64,000 nt of DNA. Origin: Irpex lacteus. Lineage: Eukaryota > Basidiomycota > Agaricomycetes > Polyporales > Irpicaceae. The notes under the pieces were generated by a model. That model did not search any database. It saw nothing but the letters and a program-made list of their open reading frames with translations, and was not told the origin of the DNA. Numbering within the stretch: the first letter of the stretch is position 1; each line of letters begins with the position of its first letter. Of the stretch, positions 1 through 13,017 are shown piece after piece. A program made the translations under genes and the position numbers. The stretch is taken from assembly GCA_001986395.2 (NCBI GenBank), contig MQVO02000023.1:186001-250000 (forward strand), given 5' to 3'.

Positions 1-2369
1 CGCATCTCGCATTACCGTGAGTTATATGGAACTGCAACTCTATAGCATAGCCGCGGGGATGGCGCGTATAGCTGAGCGAATGGAGGATACCCGTAGGAAG
101 AACCAAATCCTGGACAAGAGCGCTAAGTTGGATTGGGGCAACAGTCGTGATGATACTGAGATGGTTTAGATTATATCTGCTGGTAGTCGGTTTATCTTGT
201 CGAGAAGCTTGAGATTGGGATGTACACCACAAGCCGTTCTAGGACTTGATGCAAGCTTGATGTATGATCCACGATGCCTCAGCGAATCGGAAAGCCGAAT
301 TTACTGATTCGTTTGCACAATGATTAATAATCGATTAATGATGGGGCGGCTGTCGTCCCCGGCGAAACAGTCTCGCAGAATCTGGCCGCTGATGCACGCG
401 GAATTATGGACAGTGAGTGACGCATTCAAGCGGATCATGGCTGCTTTAAACTCAACACACAACAGTCCCAGCCTCCGCCTGCTCCATGATCGTGCAAACG
501 ACTGTGATTTACTCACACCAACGTTAAGAGTTCTTTTGTTCAGCGGCTAGCCCCTAGTACTAGTCACGGTGCAGCGGGGCCTTTATGCACGAGTTGCTAG
601 CGCGATCTGAACTTGTATTTCCCACCGCTAGGTTTCGTATCCTCGCGGGAAGCCCGTCGTCCTACATAAGCTCTGAACGCTGGTGTTTCCATATATCAGA
701 TGTGGGTCGAAGTCGGGCTATAGAATCACCGTGGCATACGCTACTAGGACTTAGTACCACTGGCATGCCGTCATGTTAGTCGGCCCAAGTCGGGAGTATT
801 GCTCGAAACGTAGCGATGATTGCCACGACAGACGTTCTGTAGTACTATTCTGCTCCTACTAGTATACGTGAGTCTTTGATTTGTCCCTCAAATCGAATCT
901 CCCGCGCATTTCCATCCCTTTTGATAAGTAGTACGGTAATGGCATCATCGACAACATCTTCGGACTACGCAAGTGTCAATGATATGTCTTGGAACGCATT
1001 CGTCTCAGCCATATTCAGGTTCGCGTTCTATACGATGCCGCAGATTCTCTCAGACTTCATACACCCGGCAATCTCGTAGATGTGTTCCACAATGCACTTT
1101 CCTTCCGCAACTGTGCATCAGACTACATATTCCTCCGCAAGCAGTGCGTAATCAAAATCATAGATAGATAAGCACTGTGCATTACTAAGTATCTGTTTCC
1201 CATACTCGCACGTCCAGTCCAGGAGTTATCAAAAAAATCACAAGTTTTCCGTGCTCTCGTTTTGCAGTGCAAGCCCACTACAGTCGCCATGATCCGAGCT
1301 TTTAGCAGTTGGCTCGGGCATGGAGACTTCCCAGCGACGATGTTATTTATGCAGAAGCGTAAATGACTCGCCGCGAAGACCGTGACGTTGCAAGCAATAA
1401 CCTGCCAGTGCCAGAGGACTCGGAGGACCACCGGGACGCCGCCACATTTGTTAGAGTGGGCTATCGACCTGTACTGAAATCTGGGCTCGTGACCAGCCTC
1501 TAATAATCTTCGCACCTCGTGATACTGAAATCATGTCTTCCATTTCCAAGCTCACTACTTCCACGCTGCCAGTACGAACCCGAAGGTGTGGTGCAGACGG
1601 CCACGGCTCTCGGTTCCGCGATATGCCGACTCGGAGTTTTCGAGAACAAAAGTGATCTATCTTGGACATCACAAAAAGCCGATCCCTAGGCCTGAAGTAC
1701 TGACCGCGACAACAATGACAGATGCTACGAGGTAATGGCATAGTAGACTCAGAGGGGCAGCAATCCTGTTGGGGAGGGCGGGGCTGCGTTGATGGAGTCA
1801 AGTAAGCAGCAAATCAGCCAGACGCGTGGAGATAAGATCAGCGAGGGCTCCTGTAAAACAAAAAACAAGTCTCACTGTACTTTTAGTAACGCTGCAAGCT
1901 GTTGCAGAGAAAGAGATATGGATTATGATTGTGCGTTGCCAAAGTCGAAACGAAGGTGGCACTTATCAAAGCTCTCTAAACCTTTCATTTCCGATATCTG
2001 GTTCCAGTACCTCCCTCACTGTCATAATCATTCCCTCAGTACAAACTGAATGTCTGTATCGAATATGAGCCCGAAGCTGGAAAGGAATCGACATCATTCT
2101 CGCTTGACCCATTGTCGTACCTCACCAACGCTTAAGTGCAACGTACCACGCGACTTCGACTCCCAAACCATGCCATGAAGCCGAAACAACTTGATGTGTC
2201 AATGCCCTAAGGTACAGAGACGGCTGCTTCTGCAATTAGAGAGGATTCAGCGCGTTCGTTAGGCCAGGCTGCCTTTCTGAACAACCTTAATGTGCTTAGG
2301 TTAAATCTGAGTTTCATATTCGTCGGAGATTTAATATTATAGTTGTTCCTTCAGTCGGATCATAAATAT

Positions 2370-2431
2370 TCACGGTCATTTCCGGTGGCCATACAGCAAG
2401 TCACGGTCATTTCCGGTGGCCATACAGCAAG
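2370..2431. repeat. 31-bp perfect tandem duplication
   Basis: Two adjacent identical 31-base copies (2370-2400 and 2401-2431) begin TCACGGTCATTTCC and end ACAGCAAG. No coding context. Confidence 0.9.
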
Positions 2432-3448
2432 CGGTAATTCTACTGAAACAAAGAATAACCTACATTTGGTGAGATTGGACGACGCCAGGGAGTGCTGGGT
2501 AGGAGCCTGTTTAGTATTGACATTTTAAGTAATACAATGTCTTTGGTATCAACTCCTGGCACCTGTCCGGTAAGTACACACCAATTGGGCCTCAGGCCCT
2601 CAGCCATGCATGCCAGTGCCACTGCCGAGCCTGGGGATACAGTATGTCCTCAATTCTCTGTTTCTCTGTTGCTAAGGTCAGTATCCCCCTTTTAACCGAC
2701 ATCCTTACTATACATATGCGTGTGTTATGGAGTACTACAGCTAATACTACTTACCCCGCCGTCACGCTCCTGATAAGCCCCAGTCACGCTCCGTCACTCA
2801 CAGACGGTGCGATCAAAATATAGTCACAACGGTGGAGGTAGAGCATCGGATGAGAGAGTGGCCCACAGTATGGTTTTGGGACTAAAAATGCACTTAGTAC
2901 AAATAAAATACATATCCATGCACTACTTATGCTACACCAGCCCAGGCAAAGCAACTAACGGTAATGTTGACTTAGCCGCCGTGTGTCACAAATGAGCGCG
3001 GCGCGTCGAAGGCTGCAGCGATCGCCAAGGCCTCCGCCTAATTGCTGTTGAGGGGTGCAAGGTTCGGCTCTTCGAGCAGGCCAGGCCGGAATAGAATGCG
3101 TATATCTAGTAGATGAAGTCTGCAAACGGCGGGGTCAGATGTCTGCATAAGGCATAAGTATCAGATACTACACTGACCACCAGATGTTCAGGCGCAGCAC
3201 ACTTTTGGCTTCCGGTGGGCACGTTGAGGCAACGCGTCCTAGTTTTTCGGGTGGATGATGGAAGGTCCGATTCCACAGGCGTTCGACGATGCATACTTGG
3301 CGGGCATATGACGTAGGGATTGGGGAACAAAGGGTGCCATGGTCAGCTAGCAGGTCATGGATCGCTGATCTACACGAAGCATCAGCAACAGACCAACATA
3401 CTAGAACAATGGCACGCACTCCTTATGCTTGATGACAAGCTCCTTGTA

Positions 3449-3468
3449 CCCCCCCCCCCCCCGGGGGG
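3449..3468. repeat. C14G6 homopolymer run
   Basis: Fourteen C are followed directly by six G. It is a likely sequencing or replication slippage site, and the exact length should be treated with caution. Confidence 0.8.
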
Positions 3469-4338
3469 TGCAGTCCGACCTCCTTCCCAATCATTTCATT
3501 CGACCGTCTTAACTTTCCTGCGTCTCCGGATCGGACTCCCTCAGAAGCTGGTCCTCGATTGTAGAGCAAGCTGATGACACTCTGATTCTATGGAGGGGTC
3601 GCAGCAGGGAACGGGGATAGTGACGGATGGTGTAATATTGAATATTCCGGTGAGGTGTGCAGAAGGGGAAATTAGAAGGAACAGAGCCATGGAGGTTGAG
3701 AGTCCAGTAAATATGATCCATCATGCCTTGTACCACGTCGCGCAGATGATGGCCGAATGAGACCTTATTAGATGAAAATTGCTGGATGATGTGAATTTCG
3801 TCGGTACGCTTGTAATAGGGACCAGGGAGAGGCAACCACGAGAAGAATACAACATCCCAGACTTCGGAGGATGAGAATACAAGTGTGTCTCAGAAGAACA
3901 TACGAAACCGGCATATGTCTGTTCAAGGACTGCAGACAAGAGCACATAACTTACGTGGCTTATATCGTCTTTAATATCTCTCAGGCACAAGCCTCGTCCT
4001 AAGATACGACTGTGGTCTAGTGGAATTCTAGCAGCGAAGTTGTGTGCCCAATGGTCTCGTCGGTGTGAATACACAAATGTCGGCTTAATGCGACGGTTGT
4101 AGTTGCCTTTCGCAGAGGGAGAGCTGTGGAAAGGATTCGAAGGGAGTGAATGAAACAAGGGGCCGGCATGGATGGGGGGATTGAGATCGGCGCCGTGGAA
4201 AGGGTTTCTTGGAGGTGGTTGAAATGGGAGCCCGGCGTGGATTGATAAAAGCCGAAGACCCTTGAACGTGCGATGACGGGTGAGACGGGGTCCAGTGTGT
4301 TGGCGTTTCCTTGAGAGGTATAACGTGTATTCGAAAGA

Positions 4339-5352
4339 CTAAGAGACAGTTTTGAGGACGGAGGAGACGGTTTTGAGGACGGAGGAGACGGTTTTGAGGA
4401 CGGAGGAGACGGTTTTGAGGACGGAGGCAGACAGTGATCGAGGCAGGAACTGGTAAGCTACACTAGGGACAGTTGGTGTGTAGTCAATATGCATGGCAGG
4501 CCGATTACTTTGTGCTGTCAGAAAAGGAGCGGTTAGTCCAAGGTCGACACATCGGTAGCCACAGCACTCACACTTCCACGTCACAAATACATAGCAGGCC
4601 TGTCGATCCTGTGTAAATGGGTCGTAGTGGGCGCAGATTGCAGTGGTGGTTGATGAGAAAGGGCGTCGGAGTCCAACGAAGTAATCGAGCAGCTTCGTCT
4701 CCATTCTGTTCATGTCCGTGCCGCTGAACAGCTCGAGCGGGCAGTCTTTCTGCAAGAACTTCTGGTGGCTGCACTTTTCCAAATCGCCCATACTGTACCC
4801 TAAGGATAAAATGGGCCCAAGATGGGCACCTGGGCCTGATGTACTAGTCGATTCCGTCATATGTAGTTGGATGATGAGGAGATGTCCGGCGATTGTTGCG
4901 GTGAGATGACGTCGAGAGAAGTTAGACGCAGCAGTGTTGAAATAGTAGAATGAAGGCAAAACCATGCCGTGCAGCCAGCCAAACTGGGCGGGTCAATGTG
5001 GTGGTGGTTGCCAAGAATGTTTCTGACGTCGAGTCGGGAAACGTGGTCAGCGCCCGTGCACGCAGTTTCACTTTAGTGTGGAGATTGTTACTGCATACCA
5101 TCGCCATCGTTCAGCGTAACAAGCAGCTGGAGGCAAACCGAGCACTTACAAGGTCGTCCCAGTATCTGTGGAGCCGGGAGATTGAAAGTGAAGGGTCTCC
5201 GAGATTTGTGAAGTTGAAGTTGAAACCTCAGAGCGGTTCCATATTTTTCGCTGACGCCGGGATGATTGAAAGCACGGAAGGAGCAGATGGAAGCACGCTG
5301 CCTTCGATACTGATTCCTCTTCAATCTCTCCAGGTAAACGGCTTCTAATCAT
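4339..5352 (-). CDS. Possible hypothetical multi-exon gene
   Basis: I do not recognise this protein. A minus-strand frame at 5146-5352 ends at a good GTAAGT donor. It can be joined in phase, through an intron ending TATGCAG, to the frame at 4922-5107. A longer frame of 208 codons (4339-4965) overlaps it in another frame; it has a Cys cluster (CECCGYRC) and ends in four LKTVSSV repeats produced by a minisatellite. The exon structure is unresolved and the overlapping frames cannot all be coding. It may be a decayed gene or transposon debris. The splice-compatible frames and Cys pairs are seen; the existence of a functional gene is inference. Confidence 0.25.
4343..4426. repeat. 21-bp minisatellite, 4 copies
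   Basis: Four near-identical 21-base units with core GACGGTTTTGAGGACGGAG. The period is a multiple of three, so it stays open on the minus strand and would encode a 7-residue repeat. Confidence 0.9.
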
Positions 5353-7484
5353 TCAAGGAGTCGATCTGATATATTTGAAGTTCCCTGTCAGACAGTATTC
5401 GTCAGACACAGTGCTGCCCGAGGAAGAACCACTGAGCACTGCCATCCAGCCCACCGTTGGTATGAGCCGTTGACATACAGCAACACCGTTTCCGTATAGG
5501 CTTAGTATCTCCGTGGAATATCGATGGGATGGTGTTACAGGACTCTGGCTTCCAACCGGAGCGATAGAAGTTCGAGTGGCAAGCGAGCATAGGGCGGTAG
5601 GGTAGGGTATGGGTGCAGATGAGCTTGCTGGTTCGTTTAAAATGATGTGTTTGCATACATGAATAAGGGGTGCTTTGTAGTCTTATTGTTAACCCTCACA
5701 GCAGAGGGTAGTTCATACAAGGTATGGGAAAGAATCCGATAAGCTTGCGTGAGAGTCAACCGCAATGACGGGAAGGCAAACCAGGCTGACGATGGAGTAG
5801 CGAGAGTACGTAGACTGTTAGGGAGATTCGTGGTGTTTGAAGTCGAAAGGCGGTATGACACTGGGTAGCAAGGTTGAAACGGGTGACGATGATCAGAGTA
5901 AGCAGCGTGCTTAGTAGCTTTGTGATTTCACCCTACAAAACTGGGCGAGATAACTAAGCACGAGCGTCTGTATTATGAAACCCTTGTACAGGAAGCAAGC
6001 TTGAAAATTGAAACCCCTGACGATAAGCAGTAACGCGGCGTCACAGATGCGTCACGTGGTCTCTCATTTTTCGGTCGTAGTCCCCCGGCCACGCCCATCC
6101 CTGGTCGGTGCCCTCGTCGATGTTCTCGTCGATGTTCTCGTCGATGTTCTCGTCGATGTCCTCGTCGATGTCCTCGGTCGGTGTCCTCGGTCGGTATTGC
6201 TGGCGGGTTGTCTGGCTACAGTTACTCACGCCAGCGGCCAGACTGTACCCTCCCGGCGTGGCCATTCGGTCGTGACTACATCCGGGTCAGTCAACTATCG
6301 CGGTCCAAGGAGAAGCACCCACGATGATTGTCCCTTCGAAACGGTGGCACCAGTACCCCGCATGAATACAGCATCCCACAGTCTCCGCTCGCGAAGGCGT
6401 GAGTTGGCCCTTCTACCGCTCTACGTGTACCATGATATTAAATGTTGCAACAACAAGAGCTTCCTCGGAGGGAACATTACTGCATTTGCAGTGCTTGGAC
6501 ATGTCAAAGGTACGTCTAGTCGAAGACCATGTGGGAAGCTTCCGCCTAAGACCGCCCGCACGTTCATCAAGGCATTGCCCAGGGATCCAGGACCCGCATT
6601 GGGATGGTGCTGAACCGTTGGATGCAGGTCTCTTGGCTGGGGGATTGGTATACGATAACGTAGATAGATGGCGCGCATCTCGATTGCCTGCGTAAATAGG
6701 TGAGCATCGTCGACTCTATATGCCAGGCCAACTTTCACTGACGTCTCACCTAGATCTACGAGTCATGCCATGTCCGCTCCCTTGAATAAAGTCGTATCAC
6801 AAGTACTGTCCCGGCTGAAACTCCGTGCGTGTTCAATGTCAGAGACCGAGTACCCACTCGGCGCTGGTCCGCTCCTGGCTGGTTGGTTAACCACTGCACG
6901 TCCTGCAATACATTCGAGCCTCCCCAATGACGACCGTGGCGATCCCAGAGCATGCGACCCGGCTATTCCAATGACAGTGTAATAGTCACGTCGGCCAGGC
7001 CCCGCTCACGTAGCTGTACACTCACCAGGCTGGTCATGAGCGAGACGAGCCTCTATCGGGGGATATAATCGGAACCGTCGACATATTCCGCGACACTCTA
7101 AGTTTATTGCAAGCTGTAACGGCCGCGGTGGCTCTATAAAGGCGAGTGTGGCGGTCGGTGCGTGTGTAAGTACGATGCGACACATTTGGAGGGCGAACAC
7201 AAGCTTACTGCGCGTTATTTTATAGTCAGCATCCCATGTCAACGCGTGAGGGATACGAGACCGCTACGATGCACTGAACATTGACAGAGAAGTCGAACGC
7301 ACTGGAAAATCGACGGTGAACTAAATGGAAATTAAACTGAAACGGTGGAACTGGCCTTGCGGATAGGCGGTGGAACTACTACCGAATGGCCTCCTGTGCG
7401 ATTTGGATCAAAATGCCCTTCTAACTGAATAATGAAGCCTACCCGAGCAGGCGCCTCGTCGTAGAAGACGTCAGACGACGACGT
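5353..7484. other. No gene supported
   Basis: The plus-strand frame at 6008-6613 is open mainly because it crosses a 12-base tandem repeat. No domain, splice chain or family resemblance is visible. I treat the whole stretch as intergenic or decayed. Confidence 0.5.
6113..6185. repeat. 12-bp tandem repeat
   Basis: About five copies of CTCGTCGATGTT/C followed by a degenerate GGTCGGTGTC version. Period 12 keeps all frames open here. Confidence 0.9.
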
Positions 7485-7556
7485 TAATTTTGCAGGGAAT
7501 ATATGTCGATAAGAGAAATCATCAATATTTCCCGTTGTGTGCTGTCACATACCTCA

Positions 7557-7702
7557 ACTCGACTCTCTCCAGCACTCGACTCTCTCCAGCACCACTCCTC
7601 CGACTCTCTCCAGCACTCGACTCTCTCCAGCACTCGACTCTCCAGCACTCGACCTCTCCTTCTCCAGCACTCGACTCTCTCCAGCACTCGACTCTCTCCA
7701 GC
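7557..7702. repeat. 17-bp minisatellite CTCGACTCTCTCCAGCA
   Basis: Roughly eight imperfect copies of a 17-base pyrimidine-rich unit, with a few units shortened or extended. It lies just upstream of the gene starting at 7752 and creates several artefactual open frames rich in Ser, Leu and Thr. Confidence 0.9.
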
Positions 7703-7751
7703 TACCACCGCCGTATTCCAACCACTCTACATAGTCAGACGCAACCGGATA

Positions 7752-8514
7752 ATGGGCGATAGCGGACACCGTGGACCACAGGTTAGCCAGGAGAGGCTAC
7801 GAGGGCGATTTTCTTCGATGATGGCGGTTCAAATCGAGGTACGCTGATGTCGCCTCTCAACGTTGTTAGAAGTTAAAATTCTGCTGAAAACTAGGCTCGT
7901 CAAGCAATGGTTCTCAACACCGACTCATATCGAATGCTATGCATTAAGGCTGAGGTCGAGGACGGTAAGGCTGCACTGAAGGTGTCATTCGACTTCGACG
8001 GCGGCGGGCTGGCCATGAGGATCCAGAACTGCGAGGATGTACATTGTGAGGCACAGGATGGTGTGGGCCGTGATGCTCTTCAAGTGGCCATCGGAGGCAT
8101 GCGTGGGGATTTTTTGGGAGCACTCTGTCAGATGGACATGCAGCTCGCGAACGTCAGTCAGATGGTGCGGCCTGAGTTGGTCAGCACTGAGCTACATGTA
8201 ACCCTTCAGGTGAGCGTAAGACCTACTACTTATGCAGGTTAATCATACTAACCTCACTGCAGACACTCCGACGGACGAGGTTTCATGTCAGTGCGCATCT
8301 ATCGACTGTTGCGGGCTGTGCCATAGACGTCGATGTCGACTGTTCCGCCATGGACATCGACGACGACTACTTCGCCATGGACATCGACGACGACTACTTT
8401 GCCATGGATGTCGACGACGACTACTTCGCCATGGATGTCGACGACGAATTCGACCAGGCTGCGAAGTATCATTACGTTCTCCGATTTATGGTGGCATGCG
8501 CGCCTGTTCTCTGA
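7752..8514 (+). CDS. Hypothetical protein with acidic 9-residue C-terminal repeats
   Basis: Unrecognised protein of about 217 residues built from three exons: 7752-7838, 7895-8209 and 8263-8514. Both introns (GTACGC..CTAG, 56 bases; GTGAGC..TGCAG, 53 bases) fall between codons, which supports the model. The middle exon is an acidic-hydrophobic region of unknown fold. The last exon carries three full and one partial 27-base repeats encoding AMD(I/V)DDDYF, then about 20 residues to the stop. The ATG at 7752 is the first after the upstream minisatellite; the frame is open further upstream, so the start is uncertain. Such acidic MDVD-type tails are known as low-complexity segments in fungal proteins. 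A second gene in this window (29374-31166) ends in a related tail. Function unknown. Confidence 0.5.
8347..8451 (+). repeat. 27-bp coding repeat (AMDxDDDYF)
   Basis: Three complete 27-base units and a 24-base partial unit lie in frame within the last exon of the 7752-8514 gene. The first two encode AMDI, the later ones AMDV. Confidence 0.9.
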
Positions 8515-10400
8515 GTGGGTGCTAGGAGGGATTTCGAAGAGGGGCAGTATCGGGGGCACAATCGTATGCCACGTCTTACAGACTGCATAATGGCTATCCA
8601 GCAGTCGAGGTGTATGTGGTCGGTCTAACGCTTGCGGGGTATATCAGATGGTTGCAGGAGATTTGCTGAATCGTAATATATCTATGTGACATTGTGTTGG
8701 CTGACGAAACGTCAGGAAGGTGCCCACATTGGTCTTCCAACCTTCGCTCGCTCGTATGACCCTTTCATGACCCCACACCACTAGCAAAACATGAGTTCTG
8801 CTAGGTCTGGTAATTTTACGGTTAATTGACTGACGACGCTGCTGACTATCTATCTGTTTCTCTTTAGGATTATGATCCCATCGGAATTGAGATGTGCGGA
8901 GAGAAAGAAATATTGTTGACAGATTCGCAGAGGGGCATGTATGCGCCCAAACGTCATAGTATTTTGGTAAGCTTCTCCAATTTCTTTTGTTGATAGACAT
9001 GATCATTCTTGTAGGCTTTCAAATGCATTGTTTTGACGGTTAATCATCATCATCCTGCGAGAATCGCTTGCCAAGGTCGCCAAATCTACCGGTATCATGG
9101 AGGTAGGCGTGCGAATATCTAGGACATTCTATTATAACTTCGTGCTGATACTACGCTCTGTATCCTCGCTCGCGAGGTTCAGTTGCGATATAGGCAGCGC
9201 ATACCTACGTGCTTCGTTTCGTTGACATGCTTACGTGTTGCGTAAACTCGGCCATCGCGGGTGTGAGGTATATTCTAGAATTACAGAGATGTCATACTGA
9301 CCTTTCCGCCGCTAGACGATAACAGGAGACAGTGAGCCCTCTGTACCAAGTTATCTAGCCTTCGACAACGTATTAATGCGTCTGCTTCAGGAAATTCATC
9401 GAAGGCCATCACCACTCGTCACCGATCGACAGCTGTCCATGCATAGGGATTTTATGGTGGTCGCGAGTGTGCTCATGGTAAGCAACTGAATCATACCGCG
9501 CCTATCCTTCATCGTGGTAGTGGATCGCGGCGGCCCTGCAGTCGCATCGTTCCCCAGCCTCGCATTCTCGTGAACTACAAGGTGCATCCCAGCTGCGCTT
9601 CGAGAGTTCGACTCAAGCGATAACCATGATGCACCTGCCACTGTGAAGGAACAGTCCGATTTGAAACCTTTGCGCCCCAACTCCAGGGCCCTTCCATCGT
9701 GACCAGGGCGGCGGGTCGAGCGCATCGCAAGCCGACAGGTGGCACTCGAACGAGCAGCGTCATTCGTCTCGACCACTCAGTGGACGGCTGACGAACCCTC
9801 CCAGTGCCCCCTCCACGGCACCCACCTCCGCAATGGCACCCAACCCCTCACCTACTGCCGCCCCGCCTGCTAGGCCGGTCAACCCGTCGCGCCCGCCTCG
9901 AGACGTGTCAGGACCCCTGACATTTCCCTATAAGGCCTCTTAGGGATCCGGACGAAATTGGGGGTTTTGGAGGCCGTAGGCCTTCTGAAATCCGGACGAA
10001 ATTGAGGGACTAGTGTCCATACTACATAGGTCTCTCCCGAAATCCGGACGAGATGGCGGAGTGGGCAGTTGGGCCACATGGAATCCGGACCAACTTCGAA
10101 AAGTCGCAGATTCGATCCGCGTTTTGCACCTCATGTTTATTGAACGTTTTGATGGACTTAGCGCTCCTACATTTGGTATAGCCGGAACTTCAACACACCA
10201 GTCCTGACTGGCAAATACATGAGTTCCAACACATGTATGATACCAGTATCCAGAAATTCCCAACATCGACAGACAAATTCAAGAATCCTGATTCCTGACA
10301 GACGAACATAGGCTTGAATCCTGACAAACGAATATAGCAGTCCGGAATTACGTATACGGGATTGCATGTACATTTTTCGCTTAGAAATATGTCTGTAAAA
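8515..10400. other. Intergenic, no gene supported
   Basis: A short plus-strand frame near 9376-9480 followed by a GTAAGC donor has coding-like composition but no family resemblance and no clear partner exons. Proline-rich low complexity follows at about 9790-9900, then a dispersed 15-base repeat. Confidence 0.5.
9946..10097. repeat. Four spaced copies of ATCCGGACGAAATTG
   Basis: Copies start at 9946, 9990, 10042 and 10083 (the last two diverged), spaced 41-52 bases. No coding or structural role is apparent. Confidence 0.75.
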
Positions 10401-11029
10401 GAACACGTCTTTCTTCCAGAATAGCACGTGGAAAATATACCATGTTTTTACAACCCCTTTTCTCAAGGAAATATGCCATCAAAACACGTGGGAATCTCGG
10501 CAGAATAATGCCAAGGATCCTCGAGAGAAAAGCGATCGAAAAAGGTAGGGAAAATGTCCAGAAAACCGCTCAGAAATATGAGTGGAAAAAGAAGTTATAT
10601 TTCTTAGGGTTTTCAGATGGAACAGTGCGTCAGAATTGTGCTGCGTATTTCAAGTGGAAAAGCCGAGGGAAATAGCCACCGTTTTTCACTCCATATGATG
10701 AGATATTTCGGAGGGAAATATGGCGCTGGTTACGCAGTGTCATAATATCTTCTATACATCACTGTAGTAACCAGAACGTGATGCGACAACTGGCTCGACA
10801 AAGTTTATTTTTATTCTCCAACTACTGGCAGTTTTATTCAAATTGATGTCATTTTCGCTCCTTTTTCCATTTTAGGAAGTCCCTTTGATGGCATCAATCA
10901 CATCACTATTGATGGCAATGCTAGTTTGACATAACACTGAAGAAAATCTCATGAATTACACTCACGATATGCAGAAAACAAAGTGCAGCCAATCTGCACT
11001 GGTTTTTGAGCTATGTAATCATGCTTATG

Positions 11030-11077
11030 TGGATTTCCACTCAGGCGCCGACCGGTCAGCGCCTGAGTGGAAATCCA
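11030..11077. repeat. Near-perfect 48-bp palindrome
   Basis: The left arm TGGATTTCCACTCAGGCGC pairs perfectly with its complement at 11059-11077 (19 bp). The ten bases between contain the 8-base palindrome GACCGGTC. The only mismatch in the whole structure is C11049/A11058. Confidence 0.9.
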
Positions 11078-11419
11078 GGTAAGCAGTCTTAGGTCATATC
11101 TATAAGCTCTTCGTGTCATTTCATGTCATTTCCCTCATATCTCCATGAGTTTTCATCCAATCTGAACGATTTTTATACCAAACGAAAGCTACCGTTTGTG
11201 GGCATCTTTTGATAGCATGATCAATGCACATTCTCATATCAAAAAGAGCGTCAGACATATATCTCTACTAGAACAATAGAATTATATTATCAGTAGCTTT
11301 CTACAGCATCAGAAAATAACTATAAGACAATTGATGAGCCAATGTATTATTTCTGCAACTTCAAATTATTCTTGAGCATCATACAAATCAAATCGAGCAA
11401 GTCAAGAAAATGACTCAAA

Positions 11420-11439
11420 GAGGAATCGAACTCGCAACC
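11420..11439 (-). other. tRNA-like B-box module
   Basis: The minus strand reads GGTTGCGAGTTCGATTCCTC, a match to the RNA polymerase III B box (GTTCGATTC core). No complete tRNA cloverleaf was found around it, so this is a tRNA-derived fragment and not a tRNA gene. Confidence 0.55.
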
Positions 11440-11809
11440 TTTTGAACTTGAATCTCGCGCGTTCACTTTTGTCCATTTCCACATGTCCTCAGCCGGAGTT
11501 TGTCTGAGTTTGAAAACTCAGGTCGTCATCTGATACTATCCAGCCTGTATATACTTCAATCTTAGTCCAAAGCTTATGATAGTTGGGTCAAACGAAAGCT
11601 CTTGTTTTCAGCTATCTATCCATATATACATTATATATCTTTATCTGAAGCAGTCATACATGAGAGTCCATATATATATCTCACCTACAAAGCGCCCACA
11701 TACAAGTCTTCCTTACACTGTAGCAAGAGCAGTAACAAGTAGAACTCCCACGGTTTGGCAACAAAATCCATCACTTACAAGCGCCGTAAAGGCACCACCC
11801 CGGATTGAG

Positions 11810-11840
11810 ACGATTCTTCTTTGTTTCACTCAGGAATCGT
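11810..11840 (+). mobile_element. Isolated A-type terminus of the ACGATTCCTGAG element family
   Basis: The sequence begins ACGATTC and ends CTCAGGAATCGT, matching the outer ends of the paired elements at 16171 and 22290. The two edges are complementary, so this end can fold into a short hairpin. The other end of this copy was not found to the left. Confidence 0.55.
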
Positions 11841-12981
11841 AACAAAGCTGACGGAAACACAGTAGACACAGTGGGAAATGCAGTGGAAGCTCAAGAAGGC
11901 ACAAGGAAGCATAGAATTGAGATGACAACAGTGGAGGGAGAGGTCTATTGTCCTTCTATCAACAGGCACATGCAGTATATATGTAAAATTGTGTCCTACA
12001 CCTAAAAGGAAAGTGTCTGATGTCAAGGCAAGGAAAGAGATCTGAACTATAAGAGAGCATATGAAAAAGTACAAGACCAGCTAATAGAGGTTGAGCTTGA
12101 TAGAGATAGGGAAGGAACTGGTTGCAGATGCAATGACATTGGCCAAAACATTGATCCAAGGTTTTCAAAAGCAGATGTGTGCATGATTGATCAGATTGGG
12201 GTGGGAGGAGTTGAGTTTGGTTCATAAGGCGCCTCTGTACATATGAGAGAAGATGCACAAAGGAGTTGCTGCCAACAAATGTGCCCTATATAGGACTATA
12301 TACACATTCCCTTGCATACATATTGCTTGAAATGCTTACCCTACAGTAGAGTATTTTGGTTGGACAATTTAAATCAGATTCTGCAAAATATTTGGGCTCC
12401 ACTCAGCTAATTTTCTAGCAGTGCTTGGAGTGCGAATCTCGCAAATCTATCGCAACCCACCAATCACAATGGCCAACAGATAGTGAGTCTCAGCTGTTTG
12501 CACAACAATTGGGAAAATCTGACTGCAGCGCCCATAGAGACTAAAATGTTTTAAACATGCAACTAAAATATTTTAGTATAAAGATACCTTTTGGACACTT
12601 TCAGGGTTCAAAAACATGTCCTGAATCTTCTCAGGATGCTTTCAAGCAAAACTAATTGAAAGATACAATTATATTCACTTTACTCTCTCCTATGAGCCTT
12701 CTAATGTGTTTCTCTTCAGGCACGATGTGTCAGAACATGTTATTGTACTGTATACACCCCTATAAATATTTGTAGGTACTTCCTTCCACTTCCTACCTTC
12801 CCATCAACCCAGAAGTGCTGAAATATGCGCAAAACACCCATTACCTTTTAGGCAATCTGAAGTGAAAGCATGCATGTATTAGTCATTTGATGGCTCAGAA
12901 ATCATTAATTTATTGATGTGGCCACTTTTCAGACTTTTAATATAACAGGAGACCATGCTACCCATCCATTTGGGTCATAGT

Positions 12982-13017
12982 CTGATGGCTGTACCCTATA
13001 TGGTGTACAGCCATCAG
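12982..13017. repeat. 13-bp stem hairpin
   Basis: CTGATGGCTGTAC at 12982-12994 is perfectly complementary to 13005-13017 across a 10-base loop. Function unknown; it may be a MITE remnant. Confidence 0.75.

Larger units (their letters stand above)
1..4338. other. Gene-poor left flank, no gene supported
   Basis: Both strands hold only short open frames without recognisable domains or convincing splice chains. Two overlapping minus-strand frames at 3509-4158 have coding-like composition and could be exons of an unknown protein, but I could not join them in phase with plausible introns. Otherwise I see a 31-base tandem duplication and a C/G homopolymer, listed separately. Confidence 0.5.

Noticed and set aside
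6008..6613. 201-codon plus-strand frame
   Set aside because: It is open largely because it crosses a 12-base tandem repeat; the remainder has no motif or splice support.
7484..7769. Several 65-114 codon frames on both strands
   Set aside because: They are translations of the 17-base minisatellite, which stays open in many frames.
9946..10097. CRISPR-like spaced repeats
   Set aside because: Only four degenerate 15-base copies with uneven spacing in eukaryotic DNA; not a CRISPR array.
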